This document shows positions 44,256 to 53,220 of a stretch of 64,000 nt of DNA, one piece after another. The notes under the pieces are model-generated. The model saw only the letters and a program-made list of their open reading frames with translations. It had not been told where the DNA came from and searched no databases. Both the position numbers and the translations under genes were made by a program. The stretch comes from Flavivirga abyssicola (GTDB lineage Bacteria > Bacteroidota > Bacteroidia > Flavobacteriales > Flavobacteriaceae). The first letter of the stretch is position 1. Every line of letters starts with the position of its first letter. The stretch spans positions 213,501 to 277,500 of the forward strand of contig NZ_CP141266.1 in NCBI RefSeq assembly GCF_030540775.2, written 5' to 3'.

Positions 44256-45077
44256 TCAATTTTTAAATGGACACACTGCCATTAATTTAGTACACAATAC
44301 ATCAATCACTCCATTTTCGGGAAGTGATTTCCTATTATTAAAAAGATTCTGTAATTCTACCATGCCCATTTTTTCGTCTTTTATATAAGATTCATAAGCA
44401 GGGATTTTAACAGATTCAAAATAGTCCTGGTATTTTATATCGTCTCCAAAAATAGCTCCAGAAAACTTTTGCCATACAGCTGGAATCCCATATGCATGTG
44501 CTACAATAATTCCATGTAATGAGGATGACACTATTTTTTCACACTTTAAAAACTGATCTGTAGTTTCCTCTATATTATTTGTCATCAAGTCTATTAATAG
44601 AATGGAATCTTCATTTTTATATAAGCTTTTCATTTTCTTGTAATCACTATAGTGAGGAATAATTCCTATACTATACTCCTTCTTTATTTTAGGATTATAA
44701 TGTCTTGATAATAATAAAGCTGGGTCTCCATATATTTCAGGCACATCATAACCTTGAGATATTAAATGTGCTCTAGTCTGTGGGCCTCTAACTGCTAAAA
44801 ACTTAGCCTTTTTAATAGGGTATTCTTTAGAAACAATACCACTTCCCCATACAATACATTTATGATTAACATTTGTTAAAATACTACCTATAGTTACATA
44901 AATTGGGCTAAATAGGTCAAATATGGAAAATCGAGAAGGCTTACTCCAAACTACTTTTTTATTAGATATTTTTTCGACAAGGTATTTACCAAGAAGATCT
45001 CCATAATTTTCTTTAGACTTCCCTTGTAGTTTAATTTCATTCCACCAAAATAATCTAATCCTATTTGATGAGAACAT
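44256..45077 (-). CDS. Polysaccharide pyruvyl transferase family protein
   Basis: This 273-residue protein has the family's 'SKENYGDLLGKYLVEKIS' N-terminus, 'IVWGSGIVSKEY', 'AVRGPQTRAHLISQGYDVPE' and the C-terminal 'EKIVSSSLHGIIVAHAYGIP'. These place it with ExoV/CsaB-type enzymes that use phosphoenolpyruvate to add ketal-linked pyruvate to a sugar. It is only 2 bases from the NeuB-like gene and may act on the same residue. A second family member lies at the right edge of the window. Confidence 0.9.
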   Translation of the reverse strand: MFSSNRIRLFWWNEIKLQGKSKENYGDLLGKYLVEKISNKKVVWSKPSRFSIFDLFSPIYVTIGSILTNVNHKCIVWGSGIVSKEYPIKKAKFLAVRGPQTRAHLISQGYDVPEIYGDPALLLSRHYNPKIKKEYSIGIIPHYSDYKKMKSLYKNEDSILLIDLMTNNIEETTDQFLKCEKIVSSSLHGIIVAHAYGIPAVWQKFSGAIFGDDIKYQDYFESVKIPAYESYIKDEKMGMVELQNLFNNRKSLPENGVIDVLCTKLMAVCPFKN

Positions 45078-45079
45078 TG

Positions 45080-45955
45080 TTATACTTTTTGGTTTTTTAG
45101 TTTATCGCGTTGCACCTGCTCTATAGGCAATATATCTTGATGTTTAAATTGTAAAGCTTTATAAACAGCATTTACATCTCTAGATAGTTTTCGTAATCCC
45201 ATTGGTTCTAAAGAAGCTGCATGATCTGTACCTTTCCAGGTACGATCTATAGTATAATGTCTTTCTATAATATTTGCCCCTAAAGTATAGGCTGCAACAT
45301 CGACTGCTATTCCTAAATGATGCCCAGAAAACCCAACATGTTTTATATCAGTTCCATATTTCTCTTTTAGTAAATTAATATCTAAAAGACATACATCTTC
45401 AAACGGAACTGGATACCCCGAAGTACAGTTATAAAGGACTAAATCTTTACTTCTATTATACTTTTTAAAGAAGCCTACTAAATCCTCAATTTCATCTTTA
45501 GTAGTCATACCTGTTGAAATATGTAATTCCCCTTTGTAGTTTTCACATAACCATTCTAACATTGCAAGATTATTATTACATGCAGAAGGGATTTTAATAA
45601 ATTCAGGATTTAAAGATGCAATCTCCTTTGCTGATGTTAAATCCCAAACTGACGTAGAATAGGTTATACCGATATCTTCACAAAATAATTTTAATTCTCG
45701 ATGTTGATTAACATCAAATTCTAAAAACTCTCTATGTGCTCCATAGGTTTCCCCATAAGAATTCACTGGATTTGGATGTGGTTGATTGTATTGTTCTTCT
45801 GTTAATAATTCTTTATTGTTTCGCTTTTGAAATTTTACGGCATCTACATTGCAAAATATCTTAGCAACTTTAATAAGTTCTTTTGCAATCTCCATATCTC
45901 CTTTATGATTGCATCCAATTTCGGCTATTATATAGGGTTTTTTATATTTATTCAT
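45080..45955 (-). CDS. NeuB-family nonulosonic acid synthase lacking the SAF domain
   Basis: This 291-residue enzyme has the NeuB TIM-barrel motifs: 'PYIIAEIGCNHKGDMEIAKE', 'FIKIPSACNNN', 'LHISTGMTT', 'LYNCTSGYPVPFED', 'HVGFSGHHLGIA' and 'IIERHYTIDRTWKGTDHAAS'. Ordinary sialic acid synthases are near 340 residues and end in a SAF/antifreeze-like domain, which is absent here. Short NeuB proteins without it include the Bacteroides KDN-9-phosphate synthase, which condenses PEP with mannose-6-phosphate. The partner gene is 15 bases upstream. Confidence 0.9.
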   Translation of the reverse strand: MNKYKKPYIIAEIGCNHKGDMEIAKELIKVAKIFCNVDAVKFQKRNNKELLTEEQYNQPHPNPVNSYGETYGAHREFLEFDVNQHRELKLFCEDIGITYSTSVWDLTSAKEIASLNPEFIKIPSACNNNLAMLEWLCENYKGELHISTGMTTKDEIEDLVGFFKKYNRSKDLVLYNCTSGYPVPFEDVCLLDINLLKEKYGTDIKHVGFSGHHLGIAVDVAAYTLGANIIERHYTIDRTWKGTDHAASLEPMGLRKLSRDVNAVYKALQFKHQDILPIEQVQRDKLKNQKV

Positions 45956-45970
45956 AGGGTTTGAGACTTC

Positions 45971-47125
45971 TTAAAATCTTTTATTATAATTCATTATAAA
46001 CTGACATGCTTCTCGAATTGCTCCTGCTCCAGAATTTTTAGAAAGCACTACATCTGCATGTTGCTTTACAATACTGGTGGCATTATTTGGTGCTAATGAC
46101 CAACCTACACTACATATATTTGTGAGATCGTTAACATCATCACCTACATAGGCTATGTTACTTAAATCGATTCCTTTATCTGATACAATTTTATTCAGCA
46201 ATGTATATTTATCTTTCACGCCTAAAAATACATGCTCTATTTTTAGTTTTTGCATCCGTTTAGAAACGAGTTGTGAATCTTCCGATGTCATCACCATAAC
46301 TTCAACATTAAATTGCCTTAAAATTTCGAGCCCCATACCATCCCTCATATCAAAACTTTTAGTATGCTCTCCGTCTTTGGTATAGGTTATCGTTCCATCT
46401 GTAAAGACACCATCAACATCTAAAACAACATGTGTTATTTTCTTTGATTCTTTTTCTCGTTTTTGCCTTTCAATTAATAGACTTTCAATAGCAATCCAAT
46501 CAGATTCTGTATCAATTTCCATTAAAGATTCGTCTGCCATCTTTACAATAGCGACGTTATCTCCTAATCTATTTTTATTCTTTTTCAAAGCTTCTTTAGA
46601 AACAACATAGACAGCTCCATTCTCTATCAACAGTCCTTCAAAATCTTGACGCCTCGGTCTTTTAAGAGGATTATAATTTATTGGTGTTCCGTTTTCCTTC
46701 CATAAAAAACGATGTGTATTTACAACCGTAAGAGTCGAATCATATTCATTACCAATTTTAGCTAAACAAGCATTGATATCATCTCTTCTTGTAAAAGGAG
46801 AGGTCGCTTGTAACAGACAAAAGATATCAAAATCATAATTTATAGATTTGCCAAATTCTAACATAGCAAATTCTGTTGATGCGGTATCGCTTGCACTTTT
46901 TTCACTTCTTAACAAAGCTTTTACCTTATCAGTCCAACTATACTCTTTTGTTATAAATTCAATAATACCTTCATCATCTGTATAAACATAAATAGCATCA
47001 AGTTCAGAAAAAATAGCTTCTCCTAAAACCCATGTAAATAATGGTCTTCCAACCATTTTACGTTTATTTTTATTTGGTATTCCTTTTGAACCTTTTCTTA
47101 ATGGAATAAAACCTATTTTTTTCAT
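45971..47125 (-). CDS. Fused CMP-nonulosonate cytidylyltransferase and HAD phosphatase
   Basis: This is a 384-residue two-domain protein. Residues 1-220 form a NeuA-type cytidylyltransferase with 'GFIPLRKGSKGIPNKNKRKM' and 'IFCLLQATSPFTRRDDI'. Residues 229-384 form a KdsC/KDN-9-phosphatase-type HAD domain: DVDGVFTDG (Asp236, Asp238), MTSED (279-283), VKDK (303-306), VGDDVND (327-333) and a C-terminal 'SGAGAIREACQFI'. A phosphatase on the same chain makes sense if the synthase makes a 9-phosphate. The start is ATG 47125. Confidence 0.93.
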   Translation of the reverse strand: MKKIGFIPLRKGSKGIPNKNKRKMVGRPLFTWVLGEAIFSELDAIYVYTDDEGIIEFITKEYSWTDKVKALLRSEKSASDTASTEFAMLEFGKSINYDFDIFCLLQATSPFTRRDDINACLAKIGNEYDSTLTVVNTHRFLWKENGTPINYNPLKRPRRQDFEGLLIENGAVYVVSKEALKKNKNRLGDNVAIVKMADESLMEIDTESDWIAIESLLIERQKREKESKKITHVVLDVDGVFTDGTITYTKDGEHTKSFDMRDGMGLEILRQFNVEVMVMTSEDSQLVSKRMQKLKIEHVFLGVKDKYTLLNKIVSDKGIDLSNIAYVGDDVNDLTNICSVGWSLAPNNATSIVKQHADVVLSKNSGAGAIREACQFIMNYNKRF

Positions 47126-47224
47126 TATTGCTAAATAGTTAGTTAAAAAAAGAACAATCGCTAAAATACAGATTTTTACGAACGAAAAAATAAGAAAGCA
47201 ACAATAAAATGCCTAATAAAAGAA

Positions 47225-48691
47225 TTAATCCAAAGGGTTTCCTAATTTGACCAAGTTAGTTTGATTTTTATGATTTGGCATTTTAGAAACTATGCTCTCA
47301 AAACTTTGAAGGAAATTTTCGTTTTTTTGACTTAAATAATATACTTGACTGTCATCTATATAATCCATAAACATCTCAAGACCAATTTGATGAACTAGAA
47401 CTGTTGTAACTCCCATCATCTGAGCCTCAATAACACAGCCTGAATAATTAGTTATATGGAGTATTGAGTTAGAAAGAACTTTTGGTAAAGGCACCGAATA
47501 TGCGTCTTGAATAATTGTATTATTACTAATCTCGTTTTTTTTAAGAAAATGATTTAATTTTTGAATGGCCGTTTTATTCCTTGGATGCAACCTTAGTACC
47601 CATTTATATTCTGATTGTTTAATTAACGAAACTAATTTATCCGTAAACAAATCCAATGGTGAGGTTTGCATACTATATAAAATAATTTTCTCTTCTTCTT
47701 TACTATTCTTATTATGTTTTAACCAATAATGAAGATATGGTTGTCCAAACACCAAAGGCTTTACATTAGTCGTGTTTTTAGACCAACTGTGAATATTTTC
47801 TTTAGATTCTTTATCCCAATTCCAAAACTCGATTGGCATAGTATTAAAGCCGTCCTTCGGTAGTTTCGTCCAATGCGAATAAGCCATATGTACATTAGTT
47901 TGTGGACCATGCTGAAAATCGACAGTTTTAATATTCATTTGATTTGCAGTAATTAAGGCAGCGTATAAATCATCCAAACCATAATATCCTAAAAACACAA
48001 TTTTTTCTGAATTCGTTTTTTCATAAAAACGCTTAAAAAAAGGTTGAATAGAAACAATCTTTGCAGTCCATTTTACCAAATATTCTTTTGTTATTCGCAT
48101 AGATCCAATATCAAGATCAAAAGATTTTAACGTATCTAAAAATGTATCGTAACCTTCTAAAGACACAGAATGATTTAACGGTTTCTTGTATCTTTCTAAC
48201 TTTCTCAAAAGTTTATAATTGTTTAATTCTTTACTCAGATTAATGACTGCTTTTTTATTAAAAGAATTCTCATAAACCTTTTGATATTCAATCATATAAA
48301 CATTATTATATAATTTATAATAATCTACAATAGAATCATAAAACCTATTGAAATACTCTCCATTCTGTTTCACTCGATGTATATGTGATCCAAAAAAAAG
48401 GATTTTCTTTTTTTTTAACTTTGAAAAAAAAATAAGCTGACTAAAAAACGCCTTAATAAACAAAAAAGGTAACCCTATTTTCCTCAACAACAAGGCCTTC
48501 CCTTTAGTCTTTTTTATTGAATCATTATGACCTAAGGATTGATTCGATTGCGTTAAAAAAGACATATAAAGTATAATCCTAATATAAGGCCAAACATCAA
48601 TTCCTCCTATTTTCCATTTGTCTACTGAGAATTGCTTTTCTATGGCTATAATATTATTTTTTATACTTTCCTGATTGGCTACATGCTTCAT
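47225..48691 (-). CDS. Surface-polysaccharide GT-B protein with HP motif
   Basis: This 488-residue protein begins with the 'WKIGGIDVWPYIRIILYMSF' signature seen in flavobacterial and other capsule genes. The C-terminal half has 'EYKWVLRLHPRNKTAIQKLN' (an HP motif as in KpsC/KpsS, LipB and bacterial poly-sialyltransferases) and 'HITNYSGCVIEAQMMGVTTV'. It is therefore likely a CMP-sugar-dependent or CDP-glycerol-type transferase. Its place right upstream of the NeuA/NeuB-like genes makes it a candidate nonulosonate transferase; this is inference. Confidence 0.7.
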   Translation of the reverse strand: MKHVANQESIKNNIIAIEKQFSVDKWKIGGIDVWPYIRIILYMSFLTQSNQSLGHNDSIKKTKGKALLLRKIGLPFLFIKAFFSQLIFFSKLKKKKILFFGSHIHRVKQNGEYFNRFYDSIVDYYKLYNNVYMIEYQKVYENSFNKKAVINLSKELNNYKLLRKLERYKKPLNHSVSLEGYDTFLDTLKSFDLDIGSMRITKEYLVKWTAKIVSIQPFFKRFYEKTNSEKIVFLGYYGLDDLYAALITANQMNIKTVDFQHGPQTNVHMAYSHWTKLPKDGFNTMPIEFWNWDKESKENIHSWSKNTTNVKPLVFGQPYLHYWLKHNKNSKEEEKIILYSMQTSPLDLFTDKLVSLIKQSEYKWVLRLHPRNKTAIQKLNHFLKKNEISNNTIIQDAYSVPLPKVLSNSILHITNYSGCVIEAQMMGVTTVLVHQIGLEMFMDYIDDSQVYYLSQKNENFLQSFESIVSKMPNHKNQTNLVKLGNPLD

Positions 48692-48738
48692 TTATAATTA
48701 ATGTATAATTTTTATCAGATAAATTCCTAAACCTAAAT

Positions 48739-49893
48739 TTATGTGATCTGCTTTTTTAATTTATAGAGCTTTCTTTTTATTGAAGAAACGATATTTAAGA
48801 CATGGTGTCTAAAATTAATTTGCTTATTTATTCTCAATTCCCTGTACAGGTCTTTATTAGTCTGATTCATGTTTTTATCCGTTAGTAATTCACTAATAAA
48901 TCGATCTCGATATTTTTTATAGACATCGAATTCAAAAACCGAATCATACGCTTCTAACTTTCCTAAAAGTTCCAATGTCAATTGCGTCCGAACACATTTT
49001 TCACATTTTGAGCAATTAATCTTTTTTGAATTTTGAGCGTCTGTACACACGTCTAAAAAATGATAAGAAGGTTCATAATCAGCAACTATTTTGGTGCGTT
49101 CAAACCTAGTGTATTGAGAAGCCGATGAATAGAAATTTGTAGACTCTGTTTCTAAAAGCTTCAATATTAAAATATCCCAACTACTATTTATGCCATAAAT
49201 ATTATAATAATCAAACCTAAAAGAAGATGCATAATAATATGTTCGTATCAACTTTTGTATACTAAGTACACACGACAAATGAATTAAGGTATGGAGGCTT
49301 TGAAAATTCACATCTATAACTTCCATAATATTAGATTCAATTAAAACCAAAGGCAAATTAACTTTTCGTGCATAATCTTTAACTTTTAAAAGTCTCTTAT
49401 TATAAATATTATTAGCTATTTCACCTCCATATACACCATGTGATCCCGCATTAAAATAAGTCAAATATTTAATCGCATAACTACTTTCAAGACCATGATG
49501 CATAGCAATTGTAGCAAACGAATCGATACCACAGGATACTCCTGTTGAAGTTATGTTTTCATTATTAAAAACGACCTCACTTAGTGAATCTGGTATAATT
49601 TCAATACTTTCATACTCTGGATATGCAAGATCTATTGCTCTTATTAAATAATTTGAAAGTCCATAATATAATTTTGAAGAAACCTTTCCTTTTAAATAGA
49701 TGTTTTCTTTCTTTTTCATCGCCAAAATTAACAACCCAATTAAAGCTGCGTCTAAATTCTCTACAACTAAATAATCTTTATATTCTAAGGGAATTTTATA
49801 CCATAAGATATCTTTTTTACCATCAATTTCAAAAACGGTTTGAAGAATGCAGGAATCATTTTTTATAATTATTTCTGGGAGATATATAATCAT
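48739..49893 (-). CDS. QueC-like PP-loop enzyme in a polysaccharide locus
   Basis: This 384-residue protein has a PP-loop at residues 120-125 (SCGIDS, in 'TSTGVSCGIDSFATIAMHHG') in the position of the SGGxDS ATP-pyrophosphatase motif. It also has four cysteines Cys283, Cys294, Cys297 and Cys300 ('INCSKCEKCVRTQ') with the C-x10-C-x2-C-x2-C layout of the QueC zinc site. QueC converts a carboxylate to a nitrile through an adenylated amide; N-type ATP-pyrophosphatases otherwise make amides, amidines or thio-groups. No queuosine gene is nearby. It overlaps the GT4 gene upstream by 4 bases. The substrate is unknown. Confidence 0.75.
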   Translation of the reverse strand: MIIYLPEIIIKNDSCILQTVFEIDGKKDILWYKIPLEYKDYLVVENLDAALIGLLILAMKKKENIYLKGKVSSKLYYGLSNYLIRAIDLAYPEYESIEIIPDSLSEVVFNNENITSTGVSCGIDSFATIAMHHGLESSYAIKYLTYFNAGSHGVYGGEIANNIYNKRLLKVKDYARKVNLPLVLIESNIMEVIDVNFQSLHTLIHLSCVLSIQKLIRTYYYASSFRFDYYNIYGINSSWDILILKLLETESTNFYSSASQYTRFERTKIVADYEPSYHFLDVCTDAQNSKKINCSKCEKCVRTQLTLELLGKLEAYDSVFEFDVYKKYRDRFISELLTDKNMNQTNKDLYRELRINKQINFRHHVLNIVSSIKRKLYKLKKQIT

Positions 49894-51041
49894 TCTAGTA
49901 AACTATTATAAGCTTTAAGTACTTGTTTATGAATATAAGTATATTCAAATTTGGGTTTAATCTTTTTTTGGTTCAATATAAAAGCACTTTTAATTAATGC
50001 TGTATTTTTTATAGATAAAGCTACTAGTTCCGAAATATGTTGAATATCATTACTCTTTTCTATCAATAACCCGTTTTTATACGGCGTAATAATTTCTTCA
50101 GTAACTCCTCCTGGGTTTGATTGTATAGGGAAAGCTCCCATAACTACAGCTTCCAACAAAGTATTAGGTAAGCCATCAGACACACTATTTCCTATGTATA
50201 TTAGTGACATACCCATAAGTTTTAGAATGTCCTCATGAGATTTAAACTCTTTTCTCGGAAAAACTTGTAATGAAAACTCGGAAACAGTATTTTTTGTCTT
50301 TATATATTCAATAACATCCTCATCTGCACCAAAAATCACAATGTTATACCCTTTTAAATCTTCTTTCAACAATACTAAAGCTTTAATCACTTCTATACAC
50401 CGCCCTAATTTTCCTTGATATCCTTTTACTAAAATAGTTTTTCGTTTATCAACAGGCCATAACCAATCTTTATTTAAATCGTTATATTTAAAACCGCCTC
50501 CGCCTGGAAATACTCCTAAAAAATCGCCTTTGAACCCATAATTATTTGCGATTTTATAATCTCTTAAATTATCAGTGATCAAGTAATCAATTTTAGGTAA
50601 AACACTAGTAAGATCATTTTCATAACTCGGTTTGTTTGCTTTATTGTACAAATCACTACCCCAAGAAGAATATAACCAAACTATATTTTTATGTCGTTTC
50701 ATAACATCTAAAATAGGTAAACAAGAAATTTGTAAGACAAAGCTATGAACCACATCTGGCTTAATATCATGTATTACTTTTTCAAAAGTTTCTGTAACTT
50801 TATGTTCAAATAAAAAATGAAGTTTACTGTATAAAAAAGGCATATATGTTTTAAAAAAATATCTCCCTTTTAAATTTTTAAATTTTCGTTTCCAATCTAC
50901 AATTTGATGTACCCAAGGTAACCGATCTGTTTTACCGCCATCTAAAATATCAAACCAATACACATCATATCCAGAATCTTTAAGTTGTTCTGTCCATCGA
51001 ACAAAGTGAATAGAATTCATGGATACCAAAAGTATTTTCAT
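49890..51041 (-). CDS. Glycosyltransferase family 4
   Basis: This 383-residue GT-B enzyme has 'MKILLVSMNSIHFVRWTEQL', 'KPDVVHSFVLQISCLPILDV' in the N-terminal domain and the donor domain with 'RKTILVKGYQGKLGRCIEVI', 'GMSLIYIGNSVSDGLPNTLL' and 'EAVVMGAFPIQSNPGGVTEE'. The EAVVMG stretch holds the catalytic-region Glu. Donor sugar unknown. It is translationally coupled to the PP-loop gene downstream. Confidence 0.9.
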   Translation of the reverse strand: MKILLVSMNSIHFVRWTEQLKDSGYDVYWFDILDGGKTDRLPWVHQIVDWKRKFKNLKGRYFFKTYMPFLYSKLHFLFEHKVTETFEKVIHDIKPDVVHSFVLQISCLPILDVMKRHKNIVWLYSSWGSDLYNKANKPSYENDLTSVLPKIDYLITDNLRDYKIANNYGFKGDFLGVFPGGGGFKYNDLNKDWLWPVDKRKTILVKGYQGKLGRCIEVIKALVLLKEDLKGYNIVIFGADEDVIEYIKTKNTVSEFSLQVFPRKEFKSHEDILKLMGMSLIYIGNSVSDGLPNTLLEAVVMGAFPIQSNPGGVTEEIITPYKNGLLIEKSNDIQHISELVALSIKNTALIKSAFILNQKKIKPKFEYTYIHKQVLKAYNSLLE

Positions 51042-51048
51042 GATTAAA

Positions 51049-52116
51049 TTATAATTTAATAATTAAATGAATCCTTTGATGAATGGTATTATATTGAAAT
51101 TGATAGGCTTTATTTCTCAAATTCATAATGATGTTCTCCAAAAGCAAATTATTAACATCTTCCATTTCTATAAAGCTTATTGTTTTTTTTCTTAAAAGTT
51201 TCTTAGTAGTTTCCTTTAATGATTTAAATGCTTTATGTTTTTTAATTATGATTTCAATGACTTTACCTTCTTCTGAAAGTAAAACATTATTTATAAAGGC
51301 TTTTAATTCTGCCTTTTTATTGGTTAAATTATAAGTTGTATTTATTTTTTTTAGAGCACTATAATCGGACTTATTATATGTACCCCAAGAAAATTTATTA
51401 TTTGCTTTTGTCTTATTATATTTTTTCGAAAACTGTAAATATTCGTAATTTATTTGCTCTAATGAATTATGAAAAGGAGCTATATCATTTTTATTTCTAT
51501 AATACTTTGGGTGCCATTGATGAAGCATTAAAACTGTATCTGAATAAAAATCAACTTTATAACCAATATTTTTCAACCTTTCATGCACATCGGTATCTTC
51601 GGCTCCCCAACCATGATAAAATTCATCATAACCATTAACAGAATTTAAAGCTTTTGTATTAAACAAAGTCATACCCGTTGCTTCTTCACTAGATTTAAAA
51701 TTAATTATATAATCGTTAAAAGCCTTATCACTTTTTGATTCTGATTCATTTAAAAATCCAACTTGAAAATAACTTATTTGGGTATCGCTTTTTAAATCGT
51801 TTAGTTTATCAATGAACCCTGGGTGATATATCATATCTACGTCTCCAATAAAAATATAAGGGGTTTTACATTGCTTTAAAGCAATATTAATCGCTCGAGA
51901 TTTACACCATAGCTGTTCTTGTGTATTACAGCGTATTACAGTTACTATATCATATTCTTTTATTATTTGATTTAACTTTTCTTTATAAACCTCTATACTT
52001 CCATAATCTACCAAAATAACTTCAAAGTTTTTATTTTTTTGGCTCAACAAGCTATTTAAACATTTTTTTAAAATATTTAAATCACGATTTCTATATGTCA
52101 ATACAATGGTTATCAA
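51049..52116 (-). CDS. Glycosyltransferase family 2 with Glyco_transf_7C motif
   Basis: This 355-residue enzyme opens 'MITIVLTYRNRDLNILKKCL'. The DxD-like 'PYIFIGDVDMIYHPGFIDKL' lies at about 85-104 and 'DEFYHGWGAEDTDVHERLKN' at about 168. The GWGxEDxD box is shared with chondroitin-polymerase- and beta-1,4-galactosyltransferase-type enzymes, so hexose or hexosamine transfer is plausible. The C-terminal 110 residues are lysine-rich helices. Confidence 0.88.
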   Translation of the reverse strand: MITIVLTYRNRDLNILKKCLNSLLSQKNKNFEVILVDYGSIEVYKEKLNQIIKEYDIVTVIRCNTQEQLWCKSRAINIALKQCKTPYIFIGDVDMIYHPGFIDKLNDLKSDTQISYFQVGFLNESESKSDKAFNDYIINFKSSEEATGMTLFNTKALNSVNGYDEFYHGWGAEDTDVHERLKNIGYKVDFYSDTVLMLHQWHPKYYRNKNDIAPFHNSLEQINYEYLQFSKKYNKTKANNKFSWGTYNKSDYSALKKINTTYNLTNKKAELKAFINNVLLSEEGKVIEIIIKKHKAFKSLKETTKKLLRKKTISFIEMEDVNNLLLENIIMNLRNKAYQFQYNTIHQRIHLIIKL

Positions 52117-52121
52117 AAAAA

Positions 52122-53180
52122 TTAATTCTCAACTATTTTGTTGAATTTATCCTTTTTAAAAATTGATGTCTTTTTATATCTCAATGCTTTTTTTTCTATT
52201 AAATGCCATGAAAAATAACCAAAAGCTATAGAAATAATTAGAGACCAAAACATTAACTGATATACATTTAATTTATAATAATATATAAGTGTCTGCTGTA
52301 TAGGAAAACTATAAATATATATACCATAAGATAAATCCCCTATTTTACCAAATGTACTAAAAAAAGTAAGTGGAGTAAATCCAATTAGTAAAATAAAAAT
52401 AGGTAAAATAATATGTTTTGTATTGTTATAAAAATTAAAATATATGGAAGCCATTAAAATCAAAACAACAGTCAATAAAACCCATTTATTCTTAACCTTT
52501 TCAAAATTAAAAGCTGCTAATAAGCTACCACAAACAAAAAAAGTTCCTAAATCTAGGATTTCATAACCTATCATTCCAAAAATAGAGGATCCAGCGAATC
52601 TGGATAGAAAAAAGTTATAAATTATAATCAAAGTCATTAAACAAATTAAAAGCAATATTCTAATTACTTTTTTATTGTTTCTAAAAAAATAAAGCAACGA
52701 TAACGCTACATATAAAGAAAACTCATAACGTATTGTCCACAATGATCTATTAATGGAGTGATATGGATTATTATCAAATATCCCTTTTATTACCGCTTGA
52801 AAATTGTATAAAGATAAATTATTAGGAAAATAAGTATAAACTTCTTTGTTTTTATAAAATGGAATAACTCCTTCATACACAAATTGAGCGAGCAAAATTG
52901 TTATTAATAACACAATAAATAAAGCGGGAAAAAGTCTTAGAAATCGTTTTTTAAAATAATCTAAAAGCCCTTTACTACGCTGTAAGCTTTGGAAAATAAA
53001 GAAACCGCTAATAATAAAAAACCCATCTAAACCTAATCGAGCCAAAACTATTTGACCATTAGTAACTTGATAAATCCATTGGGAGCTTTCATGACCTCCT
53101 GACAACGGATAGGCATGAGATATAACAACAAATATGGCAAACAAGAACCTTAAAAAATCAAAATTGTTGTTTTTAATCAT
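52122..53180 (-). CDS. Acyltransferase 3 family protein (OafA-like)
   Basis: This 352-residue membrane protein has about ten helices and the family's N-terminal motif 'FDFLRFLFAIFVVISHAYPL' (Arg, then His), followed by 'LDGFFIISGFFIFQSL'. C-terminal 'KIGDLSYGIYIYSFPIQQTL' is also typical. It probably O-acetylates a sugar of the repeat unit. It is the second acyl-transfer system in the locus, next to the MBOAT/SGNH pair. Confidence 0.9.
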   Translation of the reverse strand: MIKNNNFDFLRFLFAIFVVISHAYPLSGGHESSQWIYQVTNGQIVLARLGLDGFFIISGFFIFQSLQRSKGLLDYFKKRFLRLFPALFIVLLITILLAQFVYEGVIPFYKNKEVYTYFPNNLSLYNFQAVIKGIFDNNPYHSINRSLWTIRYEFSLYVALSLLYFFRNNKKVIRILLLICLMTLIIIYNFFLSRFAGSSIFGMIGYEILDLGTFFVCGSLLAAFNFEKVKNKWVLLTVVLILMASIYFNFYNNTKHIILPIFILLIGFTPLTFFSTFGKIGDLSYGIYIYSFPIQQTLIYYYKLNVYQLMFWSLIISIAFGYFSWHLIEKKALRYKKTSIFKKDKFNKIVEN

Positions 53181-53220
53181 TTTTAAGACTATTATTTATA
53201 ACTGTTTTTAGTTTGTAACA

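Noticed and set aside
46155-46385. 76-residue plus-strand frame inside the NeuA-HAD gene
   Set aside because: It is antisense to well-conserved HAD motifs and shows no family features.
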